From NCBI GenBank assembly GCA_964036275.1, contig OZ038434.1, positions 25,651,413 to 25,715,412 of the forward strand: 64,000 nucleotides of DNA, in the 5' to 3' direction. The position numbers and the translations under genes were made by a program. Positions 42,441 through 54,961 of the stretch are shown here, piece by piece. The stretch comes from Litoditis marina. Taxonomy: Eukaryota > Nematoda > Chromadorea > Rhabditida > Rhabditidae. Every line of letters starts with the position of its first letter. The stretch's first letter is position 1. The notes beneath the pieces were generated by a model. It was not told where the DNA came from, did not search any database, and saw only the letters and a program-made list of their open reading frames with translations.

Positions 42441-43633
42441 TTTTTGGGTTCATTTTCATGACAAGAGGTGAGAAAATGCATATGAAGAACGTACATTTTG
42501 ATCTATTGCGTTTAAGTAGCAACAAAGTAAACTTTAAATGAACTCCGATGCGGTGAATGTATATAATCTAGAGCTTTATCATTATCTACGGTTCATCTGC
42601 GTATATTCGAGACACATAGGTTTTTGGCTCTGTTCCTAAAAAAGCAGTCGAATTCAGTGAAGCGTCCAGTGAAGATATTTTGAGTACAGATACCGTAGAT
42701 GTACGTTGAAAAATTGTAGTGCATATATCACTTCGGTGGATGAATAGTTGTTTTTCTTTCGTTCCCTATTAAAGATTATTAAATGACTAATTTAATCCAC
42801 GATCTTTTCCTATAATGTCTTTCAATTCCGCGTGGCAACACTTCTCAGTATTTTGGGAAAGCGTATTCTAATGGTTTGAACTGTTAGTGGAAGCGAAATC
42901 ACGTTTTCTTTTATGCATAATCTTTTCTGTGTGTTGGTATCAGGTCAATTAGAAGTTGTCTGGTGTCATATATAACCAATTTCAGACGAGAATCATATAT
43001 ATTTTGTTATTGGTGTTGTACAACATGCACATGTAAGATCGATCCGTGGTTTGTTTCTTCCCTGTTAATTCTCCCAACCCTGACCTAGTAGTCTGAAAGT
43101 TTCCAATCGTAGAGCTCTGCCCTTTCTCAAGATGCAACTTTCTCCAGCATTAATTGCGAGGACGCTATTTTCCATACGCTGTTATAAACATACTAACCCT
43201 TGCTATGGTTTCACTAACTAGATAATGACCAGCATTTATTATCCCAAAATCAAAACTGTCGTAATGTTCATTCACATACTCTGAGTATATTGCACTCAAC
43301 AAGAAGTCGTGGTCATAAATACCACCAACGCTTATTCAAACAACTGGTTTCTGAGTAAACGATCCCAGTAGCTGATAATTTGGTAGAACCCGTTCTTCGC
43401 CCTTAGCAGATCATTTTTCTTCACATTATTTCTGCTGGATGAAATTATTTTTTGATTTCATGCTGGTACTTTACTGGAGCGTTCCCTATCACGGCGCTTC
43501 AGAAACTTCCAGCGTGAAATATGCTATGAGAGTTTCCACAACGCTAATCAAAACGTCAAAACCTAGTACGAAATAAGAGAAACACAGAAGGCGAGAACCA
43601 GCAAGCAGCGCGAAAAGCGCGACAACGTGTCGT

Positions 43634-43963
43634 TTACACTCCGGTATATGGCAGTGTGAACACACCCTTCACACATGAGGTTTTTCTGCGGGAGCACTGC
43701 AAAATTACTGTTACATGTTTTTTTGTTGTGTTTTTTCTCTGTCTGTTTGCTTTTTCGTTAGCAACTAAAACGGATGAGGCGGGGCAATCAGAAAGAAAGC
43801 GGTCTATAAGGTTTTTGTTGTATGTTTTTCTGTTCGACCACTCACACACAAACGTCTCCCGAAACAGTCTACCACACCTTACTTCTACGTGCTGTGCATA
43901 TTTCACAGCTGTTCGGCACTTATATTGCTGATTATCAACTGATAGTCGAAGGAACGTTCTCAC
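43634..43963 (-). pseudogene. Unidentified element-derived coding fragment, paralogue 1
   Basis: A 109-codon open stretch with an AVKYAQHVEVRCGRLF-like block that resembles the stretch at 45540-45794 (TVKYAQKIDRNCSPPIW), followed in both by Asn/Lys-rich sequence. The match suggests two diverged copies of one transposon protein. Family unknown. Confidence 0.35.
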
Positions 43964-44859
43964 AGTGTTCAGTCATCAAAAAGTTTTTCTGTCGGTGAAA
44001 CTCCTAACTACAGTCTTCGAGAAACACCGCTATCAGTTAATCGACATGTGGAGCAATATCGCTTTGATTCGTTGACTGTGGTTTGCCACAATGCAGACAC
44101 GGATCGTCTATGCTGAACCGTCATACACAAAGCTGTGGAACGTGGAATCTTAGGTCTGACCAAGCGATCGATACCAGTTGCAGTACAGGCCCTCTACCGA
44201 AGTGAACAATCCCGAATCACTCACTACAAACTAGCAGTAGACGGCCGTAACTTGCTTTCCTGTAACCGTTGCCGATGCTCGTAATCTTTAGACAACGTAA
44301 TACATAGTTTTCAGAAAAGATGTGTTCTTTCCCAACGCCACTACCTATTGCTTCTCCTGCCATCAGCAGAACTGAACAACTTCTCGATAACTAAGACAGA
44401 TGTTGTACGAAAACAAAACAAGATGCAATCAAATGGATGTTACTGAAAAAACCAGCATTTCTTCATCAAAGCAGTTTTATTGCAATCATCAAGCATTTGG
44501 AGCTACGTACACAGAGCTCTGGAAAACGAAAGGTCATAAATACTATCGTTCTACTATTCTGAGTGTCGCGAACTGCGAATAAGAAAAGATAAAGAGGCGT
44601 TCCCTGGGTTTTAGCCAGCGGAAGACAGTGTTGCTTGGTTGATATCCCGCGCCATGTGGCGTTGATGGAAGATCTTCTTTTTCATGTGTTGTATACGTTG
44701 TTCTTATGGGAAGATTAATACATCTATATATCTCACAAAATGTTGCGTATTAGTTGAGAGAAACAGGAGCCAGGCCTAGATTATAGCCTGACTGCCAGTT
44801 AAGAAGACCAGCGTAGGGTCAGAACAGCTTGCTGGCGAGCGAACACATACGTTCGCCTG

Positions 44860-45552
44860 TTAGAAAAACGAGACCGCGAGGTTAGCGTACAAGAGTCTAT
44901 TCTAAGTATAGATGTCGATGATGAGCCAGTGGATTCTCAATCTTCTCAGAATATCTTGTCAACTTTGTGTATGTTGTAGAACAACTCTCTCCTTTTACTT
45001 GTCATATACTTGTCACGTGAATCATATGGTTCCTGTCCATTAGCTCTGGTTGATTAATGATGTATGTTATCATTCTTTGCGCAGCCTACGCGGGAGTCAG
45101 CCATAAAAACAGCTGACGCGTAGACTGCGGCCCTCCTCTCCTCTTTTCCTCACTACCGTAATTGTTGTACGGTACGGAAGACAAAGGTATTCTATTCTAC
45201 GTGTTGATATAGTCTTAAAGATCTACGTGAGGTGGGCAAGAAGACCCTGTGAAGGGCAACTACAATCTCAGGGAAAATAACTAGTGAACCCAATTAGCCA
45301 CCAAAGTGTAATAAGCTTAATATCAGTCGTGATATTAAGATTCCAAAGTTTGCTGGCAAGCCAATGGAGTTTGGGGCATTTTGGGATGTTTACGAAGCTC
45401 TTGTTCATCAAAAAGACTACTCCAATATGGAGAAGTTAACCATGTTGATTGATGATTGTGAAGGGGCGCGGCACGTGCTCTGAAAATGATTCCCCGAAAA
45501 GCTGATGATTATGGTGAGGCCGTGAAACAACTGAAGAACTTATATCGTGACA
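44860..45552 (+). pseudogene. BEL/Pao-like retrotransposon gag fragments, broken
   Basis: Part 1 (44860-44979) is open and acidic (ILSIDVDDEPVDSQSSQ), ending in TAG. Part 2 (45331-45483) contains IPKFAGKPMEFGAFWDVYEA and MEKLTMLIDDCEGA, matching the conserved core of the gag-associated DUF1759 domain of BEL/Pao elements (PKF-G-P-EF--FW). It ends in a TGA, and the related sequence continues in another frame to about 45552 (DDYGEAVKQLKNLY), so there is a frameshift. 44983-45235 between the parts, starting TGTTGTAGAACAAC, could be an inserted LTR. No protease, reverse transcriptase or integrase follows. Not functional. Confidence 0.7.
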
Positions 45553-45794
45553 AAAGACGCAACCGATTTCTTCAAGACCATCAATGCAGACGACGTCGAG
45601 ACCAGTTCTCCATTTGGCAGTAACTCGTTATCTTGTAGGTCAGTGGTAAACAACAGCTTCTTGTACTTGACTGAATACTCAAATATGTGTTTGGTCAATA
45701 TTGAGGTTGTTTTCCAGATCGGAGGAGAACAATTTCGATCAATTTTCTGTGCATACTTCACAGTTCCTGAAGCACATGTTCTGCTTTTTTTCAA
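45540..45794 (-). pseudogene. Unidentified element-derived coding fragment, paralogue 2
   Basis: An 84-codon minus-strand open stretch resembling 43634-43963 around VKYAQ...C. It overlaps the end of the gag fragment on the other strand. No family assigned. Confidence 0.3.
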
Positions 45795-45829
45795 AAATTT
45801 TCAATGTATAACCGAGGATTGATGTGCGC

Positions 45830-47373
45830 ATCAGGTGGGTAATTTAAATACACGAGATGGTCTGAAAGTCCTTCTTGGATCAGAGTAATGTGAATTGCGT
45901 GTTGAGTATAGGTCGTTTAATTCCCACTGAGACTCATTGGCATCGTGCCAAGATTGTTGAATGACTATTTCTCAGAGCAAACATCAGTATTCTAGAAACT
46001 TTTTTCATTTACGTGTTCTTATGAAACTGAACACCTGCTAATAGAGCTAACAGCCGCTAATCGGCAGTTTTCTGAAAAACTCAAAAGGGATGAAAAATAG
46101 TGTGAAATATTCATTGGCATCCTGTCAAGTCTTAGTGGGAATGACCGGAACCGTACCTTTGTGAATTGAGTTGATATTCTGACGCTCCATGGGGTTAATT
46201 CTCCATAATTTCTTGCTCATCTTCTTTTCACCCAGTGTATTCCCTATTTGCAGAGCTCGAAATAATCAAGCCATTATGCTACGAGATCTTGCGACGGCCG
46301 CCACTGTATTTACGCAGTCTCCCAAGCACCTGGTAATTAATCTGTTGCCCTGACTTTTCACTAAATCTAACTTTCTACGGTACTTGTCTTCCGACTCCTT
46401 ATTGAACTGAAGGTTTGATAAACTTTCTTATTCAACCCAAGTGCTGGTTAATTATAACTTTTTTTCCGAACAATACTCATCTTGATAAATTTGTTAGTAA
46501 TTGAGGTTTCACTGAATAGCCTAATTACCACCGTAATTAAATTTTTTAGGGCCACAAAATGTCTGTGTCCGGACCGATACGTACGGACCGACACGTTCGT
46601 CCTTGCTCTTGCCGTTGCAAGAAGCAAAAGTCCGATTGATCATTCGGGATAAAAAGATTCTCAGTGATACTGATGGATAGTTTACAAGGGTAGTTCGAAA
46701 ATGGAACACCATAAGTAAAATTATTGCTGCTTTCAAAATGTAGACCAATTCAAGCCATATTTAGTGCGTTGATGTTTTGGTTTTAGATCCCAATGTACCT
46801 CCTTCCTTACAGTACGCGAGAGTCACCTGCACTACGGACCCGCTCGCCATCTCAGAAAACGGGAGGGTTATAACCCTGTCCCTTTGGGGGTTTCAAGATT
46901 ATACCCGTGGATAATTTCTAGATAACCTGTGTGAGAGTTTTGTAGAATAAACATATTACTATTCCAGGATCAAACTATTCTGACGCAAAAGAGGAGAAAA
47001 ACCTATGAAGCTTTTTTAAATACTACTGGTGACTACAACACGTTACTGGATTAGGCCAGTCAATTCTCCGACACGACCGAACATGATGATAACGCGACCG
47101 CCCACGCAGATAAAGACTGTTCATGAGCCACGGAGATAGAACCTCAATGATTGTTGTACCAATTATTGTAGTGATATATTGATTATTATTCTTATATCCT
47201 TCTCTCTCTTGTAGTCATCTATCGTCATTCCATTAGTTTTTTGTTGTATGACGGTATACATTCCTAGCCTTGCCTCCGATCATCATGCTTACACATCATT
47301 CAATTGTCCGGCAAATTAGAGCCTAAGCTATTTTCCATTTCGTTCCATCTGTGTTCGAAATACCCTGTGAAGG
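45830..47373. other. Gene-free stretch
   Basis: AT-rich with no supported gene. One hairpin near 46570-46605 (GTGTCCGGACCGATACG pairing with CGGACCGACAC). Probably more degraded retroelement sequence. Confidence 0.4.
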
Positions 47374-47381
47374 GTTAATAC

Positions 47382-47951
47382 TAGGGTTGTTAATCGAGTT
47401 CAAAGTTTCGAGTTTTCGAGTTTTCGAGTTTTCGAGTTTTCGAGTTTTCGAGTTTTGGGAAATTTCGAGTTTTCGAGTTTTCGAGTTTTGGGAAATTTCG
47501 AGTTTTCGAGTTTTCGAGATTTGGGAAATTTCGAGTTTTCGAGTTTTCGAGTTTTCGAGTTTTGGGAAATTTCGAGTTTTCGAGTTTCGAGTTCGACTCA
47601 ACTCGAAAATGTTCGAGTTTTTTCGAGTCGAGTCGAGTTTTGAGTGTTTTTGGACCCAAAAAGAGACATTTTTCGAGTCCAAAATTTTGATTTTCGAGTT
47701 TTCGCGTTCAAAATTTCGAGTTTTCGAGTTTTCGAGTTTTTGAGTTTTGGGAATTTTCGAGTTTTCGAGTTTTCGAGTTTCGGAAAATTTCGAGTTTTCG
47801 AGTTTTCGAGTTGTCGCGTTTTTGGAAAATTTCGAGTTTTCGAGTTTTCGAGTTTTGAGAAGAGTTTTCGAGTTTCGAGTTCGGCTCAACTCGAAAATTT
47901 TCGAGTTTTTTCGAGTCGAGTCGAGTTTCGAGTTCGAGTTTAACAACCCTA
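47382..47951. mobile_element. hAT-like MITE with internal TTTTCGAG minisatellite
   Basis: The termini TAGGGTTGTTAA and TTAACAACCCTA are perfect inverted repeats, flanked by an 8-bp direct duplication GTTAATAC (47374-47381 and 47952-47959). An 8-bp duplication plus TAGGG termini fit the hAT superfamily. The 570-bp interior is almost entirely TTTTCGAG octamers broken by GGGAAATT spacers and CGAGTCGAGTCGAG near both ends, so it is open in several frames on both strands by composition only. Confidence 0.88.
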
Positions 47952-47959
47952 GTTAATAC

Positions 47960-48888
47960 AATCACTCTTTCGAAAGAAGAGCCACACTCGCAAGGAAGAC
48001 CATCCATTGTTAATAACATTCAGTTCTCAAGATAAACCTCGACGATCTCAGCTCGTAACTTTCTTATCCATCCTTCATTCAAGTTTCCAATAAACCCATT
48101 TATTTCTGTGTACTATTCAATTTCCTAAATGACTGTACCTCTACACCAGACAGACCGTCTACAGAGAATGCTCTATTTGCGGTTCGGTCCCCGTTACCTA
48201 AAGGAGTAGCGAAAAAGGAACCATTGTGAGAGAATGGTAAGATTCGAAGATTGTTGTACACTATTTTGACGTCATAAAATCAACATGCTTCGAAAACATA
48301 CATTTTTCTTTACATTCACCCTAGTTACGCGATCAAACTTCGAAAAATACACGACGCCAACGCAAATAACTACTGTCAGTCACAGAATGCTATTTGAACA
48401 AAGAAAAAGTCTGAAAAAGGCAGAGCTCCGTTTATCGTTTCAATCTAGAAGGAAGGAAAGAACTGATCTGCCGAAGACTGCCCTAATGTTACTAATGTAC
48501 AAGATCCTTCCGAGATCCTAGGAAGCTCCCCCTGACTTGTAGATGGAAGAGTTTTGCTTCCATCCCTTTGAAGACTCAGTGCATTCCTAATATCTTGAAA
48601 CTTGTTTTGATTGTGTATCGATTTGAAGAAATAAACATTATCAGCCTTCAGCTCTGATAGGTAAGATCACGTGGAAAGAAATGTCACAAGATTGCAGTGT
48701 TCATTTTCTTTCATAGGCTGCAGTGGGGATTTCTATACCTTGATTTTTCCAACCCCTAGTCACAAGAAGTACAATGGGTACGGTAATCATTTATGTTATC
48801 GTGAAATGTACGTTTTCTGTTATACGAAAAAGTAGAAGAAGACGCGTGAAATAATTCTTCAGCCCCGTGAAGTTGCTTTTCCAGAGGA
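47960..48888. other. Gene-free stretch downstream of the kinase gene
   Basis: 3' side of the kinase gene on the minus strand. The open frame at 48285-48521 has no splice support or recognisable domain. No clear minus-strand AATAAA close to the kinase stop. Confidence 0.4.
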
Positions 48889-51800
48889 TTATCCATTTGC
48901 TGAAATTGTAAAAATGAATAATAATTTTTTGTCCTCAATAAACATTATTAAATCTACAGGTAATACGGGAAAATAGCTGAAACTTCGTTTGTTCCGTTCT
49001 TTTTTCAAGTTAGGCTTCTCATAGACAGAGAAGAGAACTGTGCTCACTCCATGTTGATCCGTTATCACAAAGTTCATTCAGTTTCATTTGTTCAAAATAT
49101 AATTATGTGAACCAACAAATGATGCGTACATTCTTCTCAACTTAAATATATCCAGTTTTCAGGCTCTGTTCGAACCGCATGAGTTAATATGACTACACAA
49201 CTAACCTTGTGAACTTTTCTTGCTTTTGCTGCTTTTACCGGATTGGTCTGGAACTATCACGAATAATTACAACTAACATACAACGAGTATTGTAATGAAT
49301 GTGTTTGTCAAAAAAAATAGTTGGGTGCCAATACTTTTCAAAACTAATGATTAGTTTGAGTTACACTTTAAATTAGTGATACCTGCTCCATAACTCATGT
49401 GCGGGTAAAAAATTTCGTGAGCTGTTCAAAACGATAACAAACCATAACACTGTTTCGGCGTTAGATGCCACTTTACTCGGAAGAAATGCGTTTTCCAACA
49501 CTGAAATTTTGTTTTTCACTATAAAACGATTCATGACCCAAGTATTGCGATTTCAATTTGAGAAAGTTCAGTCTCACCTTTTCCGTCAATAGAACCACCA
49601 CTCACGTGACCTGGAACTGAATCACTGGATTTAGATCAACGTCGACAAATTACTGAATTTCAGCGGGGCAGTTTGTAAGTATTGTGATGCTCTGGTCTGT
49701 AGAGCCTACATTCACTCAGTGTGTCTTCGTTCTATCGATTACAACACTGCAAAAATCAACATTTTCCGAAAACACAAGGAATAAAAATCCTTTTAGACAA
49801 AGTGGCTGATTTGATATCCAATCCTTTTAGACAAAGTGGCTGATTTGATATCCAATCCTTTGTTAAAAAGTATTCATTTTGAGCCATGGGCAGTACAAGA
49901 AAAGATTACTGTTGTGAGCGGGGGGGGGGGGGGGAGTATAACTTTCCCATCAAAACTAAACTATCACCTTTCATGTTGTAGTCGACTCCTAGTTCGTATT
50001 TGGGTCCATCATAGTCCTTCATTAGATCCCAGTCGGGAGGGTCGATTGGACTGATCTTGTGGATCTGGAAGGAGGGGGATGTTTCGCGCAACAATAGCCC
50101 TGTACAGTAAGATTGTGGAACTTTCAAATAAACTTTTTATATGCTGTAGATGTTGTAAAGATGTTAAACTTCGTGATTTAGTTTTCCACATTGGTTACTA
50201 CAATCACAGAAAAACATTAAATCTAAAAGTCTATTTGTTGGTTAGATAATTGCCCTTGAATATTCGAAAGATTACTGTAGAAAGTCATCGATTGGTGAAA
50301 CGGACTATACGTTCATGTACGTAGTTTCAACTATTAATACTATTCAGCTGTGTTGTATAACTTACAAGACGAGCACCACTTTTTTAAACTTATTTCCACG
50401 AAACTTTGAACGGGTAATACCTTGTTGGCAGCGGCGATCTGGTTGTAGATGAAGTCGTAGTCGGGTATCATATTGTATTGTACAGTATCCAAATACAGAA
50501 GAATGTCCGTCATTTGCTGGGTGGGAACGTGTTTCAAAACCTGAAACAAGCAAATACAGTTTTAAATTAATCTAATACGTTCAAAAACATCTAGATGAGA
50601 TGCAAGGGTCAGCTATGCCATTTAGAGAACTTTGAAGAACGGAGAGAAAGACAGGAGAGAAAAACGGTGCGTTTCACTTCTATCTTCACTCATAACTACA
50701 TGTTAGAAGCTGAAGAAGGACACTAGAAAACAGAAGATCGATCTTGGGAATATAAATTTGAACAAACCTTTTTCAGACATTCCTCCTCCCGCAATTTCTT
50801 CTTGTACGCTTTCACCTGCTCGCGCTCTACACCCTGCAATGGTAGAGTTGACATTACTCCACCTATGCTCAAACACTCGAAGTTCAACAAGTGAAGGTAC
50901 ATCACACCATTCCTATTAAAGAGTTGTGTCGTGAATTTCGTAAATTCGTGTATATGTATTCGTAAATGTTCATAGCTCAGCTATACCTACAGTTATTAAT
51001 AGTTCCAAAAACAGTTTACAAACATTGCATTTGACTGCTCGTGCTCATTGCGAGTGAAGATATTATTCACGTTTTCACGTGTTTCACGTGACTCTCTACT
51101 ACTAGTATGTTCCCACCTTACAGTCCTTCCAAGGCAAATCTGCAATCATCATTTCGAGGATCATGTACCACCAAGATTCCACATCGTCTTTCCTTGATTG
51201 GTCATTCTGAGGAAAATACATTAATTTTAATCAAAATGCCATATTGAATGCCGAACATCGTATATGACCGTCCAGAAACTTTGGTCATTAGCCTCACTTC
51301 TTATACTTTCAAACATGAACAGCCATTCACAGAGAGTTCAAGAGAATAGCAATTCTAACTTTTTTACTAGCAACATTACAAGTAACGTTGACCTACCAAC
51401 TCGAGCGTGTTGAGTGAAGCATATCTGGTGGTTCCACGGAAAGCCACTCTCTCACGGGGCATGCGAATGTCCTTTTGTACTGTTCTGGAACGAAGAGATT
51501 GAGCAACCATTGAAGATTTTGATGTCAACATACAAACTACAATCCTTATGAAACTTTTTCTCTAAAAAATGTGTGGTTTCACAGTATTTTCCTGTAAAAC
51601 TAGAATAGAGCCGAGTTTTCAAAGCATACCCAAACAGTATATGTTGACCTACCCGTTGTGTTTGTAGTTTGATCACATTGCTTTTAAATAAATTACGACA
51701 TGCTGTGAGATCAGACAACAACGATGGTTTGTCTCAATACACTTAGCGCGTTTAAATGAAATAATGTACCTATATCTTCTGCCCATTCCGAAATCGAATA

Positions 51801-52850
51801 TGTAGATCACGTGTTGTTTTTGATCCTCTTCTCTGCCTACGGCAAAATTGGGAGGCTTCACGTCGCGGTGCAGAAATCCAGCCTGGAATCAGGAAAGATT
51901 ATTAAACGACTCTAATTTGAGTAGTAGAATGTAATCAATGCGAACCAAGCAAACTGAGATCGAATTTGCAAACTGAGCTCTGAGCTCCACTATTATTCTC
52001 AAACTTTACTTACATAATATTCGTTTGCGGATAACAAAGTGTGAAAAAACCACATTTTTAGACAGCAAAACAACTAAAACAGTTATTACCAGAACAATTT
52101 AAAAAGTTATTAAAAATTGAAGAAAGTTACCCTGTGCAAATCGCGAATTCCCGCCAGAGTCTGTTCAGCTACTTTGAGAGAAGTGCTGAGGGAGAATTTC
52201 TTGTCTGCCATCGACTTTCGCAGATCCCACAAATTTCTGCCAACCTAGAAAATTTATAGTTATAATAGGAAAATGTTGATGGAAGTATCTGTAAAATTGA
52301 TAAAGAAAGAAAATGGACAAATGTACATAAAAAGGAAATTTTCATGCACCAATTGATTTGTACAGGTTTTGATACATTTTGGCTGGCCATGGTAAACTAC
52401 GTGAAATACGTGAAAACAATTTTCCAGACAAGTTACTGAGAACATGTCAAAACTCGAAACTTGGAAAACGAAACACGTTGAATTCTAAACTTTCTAGCTA
52501 ACGTTCTTTTTGAACTGGGTAAACGTTCTAGACAGGTTTCGGAAAACTTGTTCGAAACTTGGAAACCTGGAAAGCTAAACTCATTGAATTTTCTGTAAAC
52601 TTGTTCAAGCTACCCACAACTCACCAGTTGAAGTACGATGAACACAAATCTGCCGGAAATCCTCCCCTTGTCCTCCATTTGTAGAAAATGGGGAGATTTC
52701 ACTTCGGCAGTGGCAAGAAACACCTTTCCCTCGTGACGTAGAACCTGAAGGAAAATCGACATTTTATTTCGAAGCATGAAACGGTATGGGATAGGACTTT
52801 TCTCAATTTTCACAGCGCATAACAGCTTTCGCCTCATCTCTCTCTCTCTC

Positions 52851-52897
<47 letters not shown>

Positions 52898-54961
52898 ATC
52901 GCTCTCTGTTTGTAGTTTAGTTTGATCCCGTTGCTGTTTTCGTTTTGTCAAATTTGATATGTTTGATATCTATCGAAACCAATCTACTACGAGTATTTGG
53001 TCACTCTCTGTACTCGACATTTAGTTTGGTCGCGAAAACACAACTTTCATATTTCGAGGGTCCTTCAAGAAAAATATGTGACCGACTAATTTGAAGCAAT
53101 CTACAAAAGTTCAAAGAAAAATGTATCAACGAGCTATGGAGTGATCAAAACAACTAGTTTTCGTCCATTTTTTCGCGAGTCTGCGAGAAAAGTTTTCGAG
53201 AAATAAGTTCCTTACTATTACAACTTTTTATGATTCATGAAATGTATACGAAACTCACCAGTTTTTTGGCCTTTATCGTCTCGCACTTCATGGCGAACTC
53301 CTTTTTGTCATCGTGGCGGACCACTCGAAACACGGCCCCGAACGAACCCTGCCCCAAGAGGTTCATCACCTGAAATCGATATTCATGAAAATGGAGAAAA
53401 TATGATTTTTTTGACAAAACATGCCATCAAAAAATTGGCATTGGCGTTAGAGAAACACTCTTATTTCTACCCGTATGATCCTTTCCATTCCTAATAATCA
53501 ACTGAAATGAAAGATATCAGATAGGAATAAAACATTTTCGAGGTTCATTCAATCGCTTATTATTGTTACGATATCTTCATCTGAAATGTAGAAACCAAAT
53601 CCTACTTGTATAAACTAGAAACACACTAACTTCATTCGAAAGATTGGCTATGCGGTGAGTCGGCAAAGTTCATTATTTGAACCAAAGTAACATGCAGACC
53701 TATTCCCAATCGACGAACGCAAACTGAGGCTTGCATAAAACTACACTGCACAGTAGAATACGAGTCACCACAGGCGTAGACTTCTATTCTACTCACAACA
53801 CAGTAGCAGCGATGGCTATCGTAACACAGTAGAAATTATGGTTAAACATTATGGGGCCATCTTATTCCGAGCACACGGCGCATTTTGCACTATCTCGATG
53901 TTTTTAATTTGCTCCTATGTCCTATTGCTTTCTGGTCAACGTTCGTTTCAGTGTGTATCACTATTAAACTACAACAGAAATGTGTCCCCCCCCCTAACCT
54001 GAAATACAAAACACAGCAGAAATAAGTGTCACCGTACCTCATAGGTGTGTTTGGTGCCCTTGATGGCGTCCTCCTTCGGTTTTGGCATCAACTGACTCAT
54101 GCCGAGATCCGACCGCGCGCTGGCAAAACACGGTATCAAATGAGGGAAAGAAACGGAAATGCACGAAAACCAAGGAAAATGCACGTTTCCAGACTGTTGG
54201 GAACGTGTTTTCGATGCACTTGGAGTAAACTGGTTGACAGGTCTGCAGACAGGGTGGACTTGAGAGAAAACGAATCGAAGTCGTTTTGGTGGAGAATCGT
54301 TTTCTCTAGCTTTTGAGATCGTTTTGGGGAAACTAATGATTCTCTGAATAATATCTATCCAGAATAGTCAGACGAATCGAACAGACTGACAAGCTTGCAG
54401 AAAGTTTGATCTTGAAAACGAAACTGCGGTGAATGTTTATGGAGATCAACTCTCCAATACGATACGGTGTTACTGTGTTATCGATTACAGCTTTAGCAAA
54501 TAACGAAAACGCTTCATAGATAATGCGGGGGAAATTCGCTCCAATCACAGCAAATTACAGTGATACTCAAATTTCCATCACAAAAACTCCATAGACGACC
54601 CTCAAAACAAGTGAAGCGATTGCAATTAGAGCAAAAAAACGATGATGTTCTCTCTTTAGGTCTGAGATTCAAATAGAAAGAGACCGGCCAAACGGTGTGA
54701 GATGGTTTGATGCTCTGTGTCTGTAGTTTGATCACGATACAGTGTAAAAAAATGACCAATGCTGCTACTTGTTGTAAATTAACGAGCCAAAATGGAAAAA
54801 TGAACTATTGCAGCGAATTACAATGATTTGTAACGTTTTTGTCTGACAGTGTTCAATAGCTAAACATGTTATTTACAGTACATTTGTTTGTAACAAAATG
54901 TAGAATCTTACCTGTTACGCGTTGGGCTCATTCGCAATAACGCATAGGAGAACCTCATCAT
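48889..54961 (-). CDS. CK1/TTBK-type serine/threonine protein kinase, 14 exons
   Basis: Exons: 54961-54912, 54119-54038, 53369-53259, 52744-52625, 52244-52131, 51882-51770, 51484-51397, 51206-51117, 50833-50768, 50540-50421, 50064-49968, 49616-49578, 49247-49206, 48899-48889, all in phase; 380 aa. Kinase motifs: Gly loop [10 protein letters not shown] (48-57), AMKCE with Lys72, catalytic loop HRDVKPPNF (164-172; Asp166, Lys168, Asn171), DFG 189-191, and the casein-kinase-1/tau-tubulin-kinase signature FRGTTRYAS (212-220) with DVESWW (234-239). All catalytic residues are present, so an active Ser/Thr kinase is expected. Nematodes have a large TTBK-like family, many members expressed in the male germline (family knowledge; not shown here). 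The N-terminus is short; the tail is Ser/Lys-rich ([11 protein letters not shown]). The last three small exons are less certain. Confidence 0.92.
49786..49853. repeat. Perfect 34-bp tandem duplication in a kinase-gene intron
   Basis: AATCCTTTTAGACAAAGTGG... occurs twice without mismatch (49786-49819 and 49820-49853). Close to a G-run at 49920-49934. Confidence 0.95.
52838..52915. repeat. (CT)n tract in kinase intron 3
   Basis: CTCT/TTTC low-complexity sequence on the + strand. Here it is purine on the coding strand, unlike the pyrimidine tracts of other introns in the window. Followed by a TAGTTTGATCCCGTTGCT copy of the dispersed motif. Confidence 0.85.

Noticed and set aside
47323..47956. 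Long Ser/Phe/Glu or Asn/Ser/Lys-rich open frames on both strands
   Set aside because: Translations of the TTTTCGAG minisatellite inside the hAT-like element.
48756..48898. Alternative last kinase exon reading [17 protein letters not shown]
   Set aside because: With the phase carried from the previous exon the frame instead stops at 48889 after three residues; the longer frame would need a different upstream phase.
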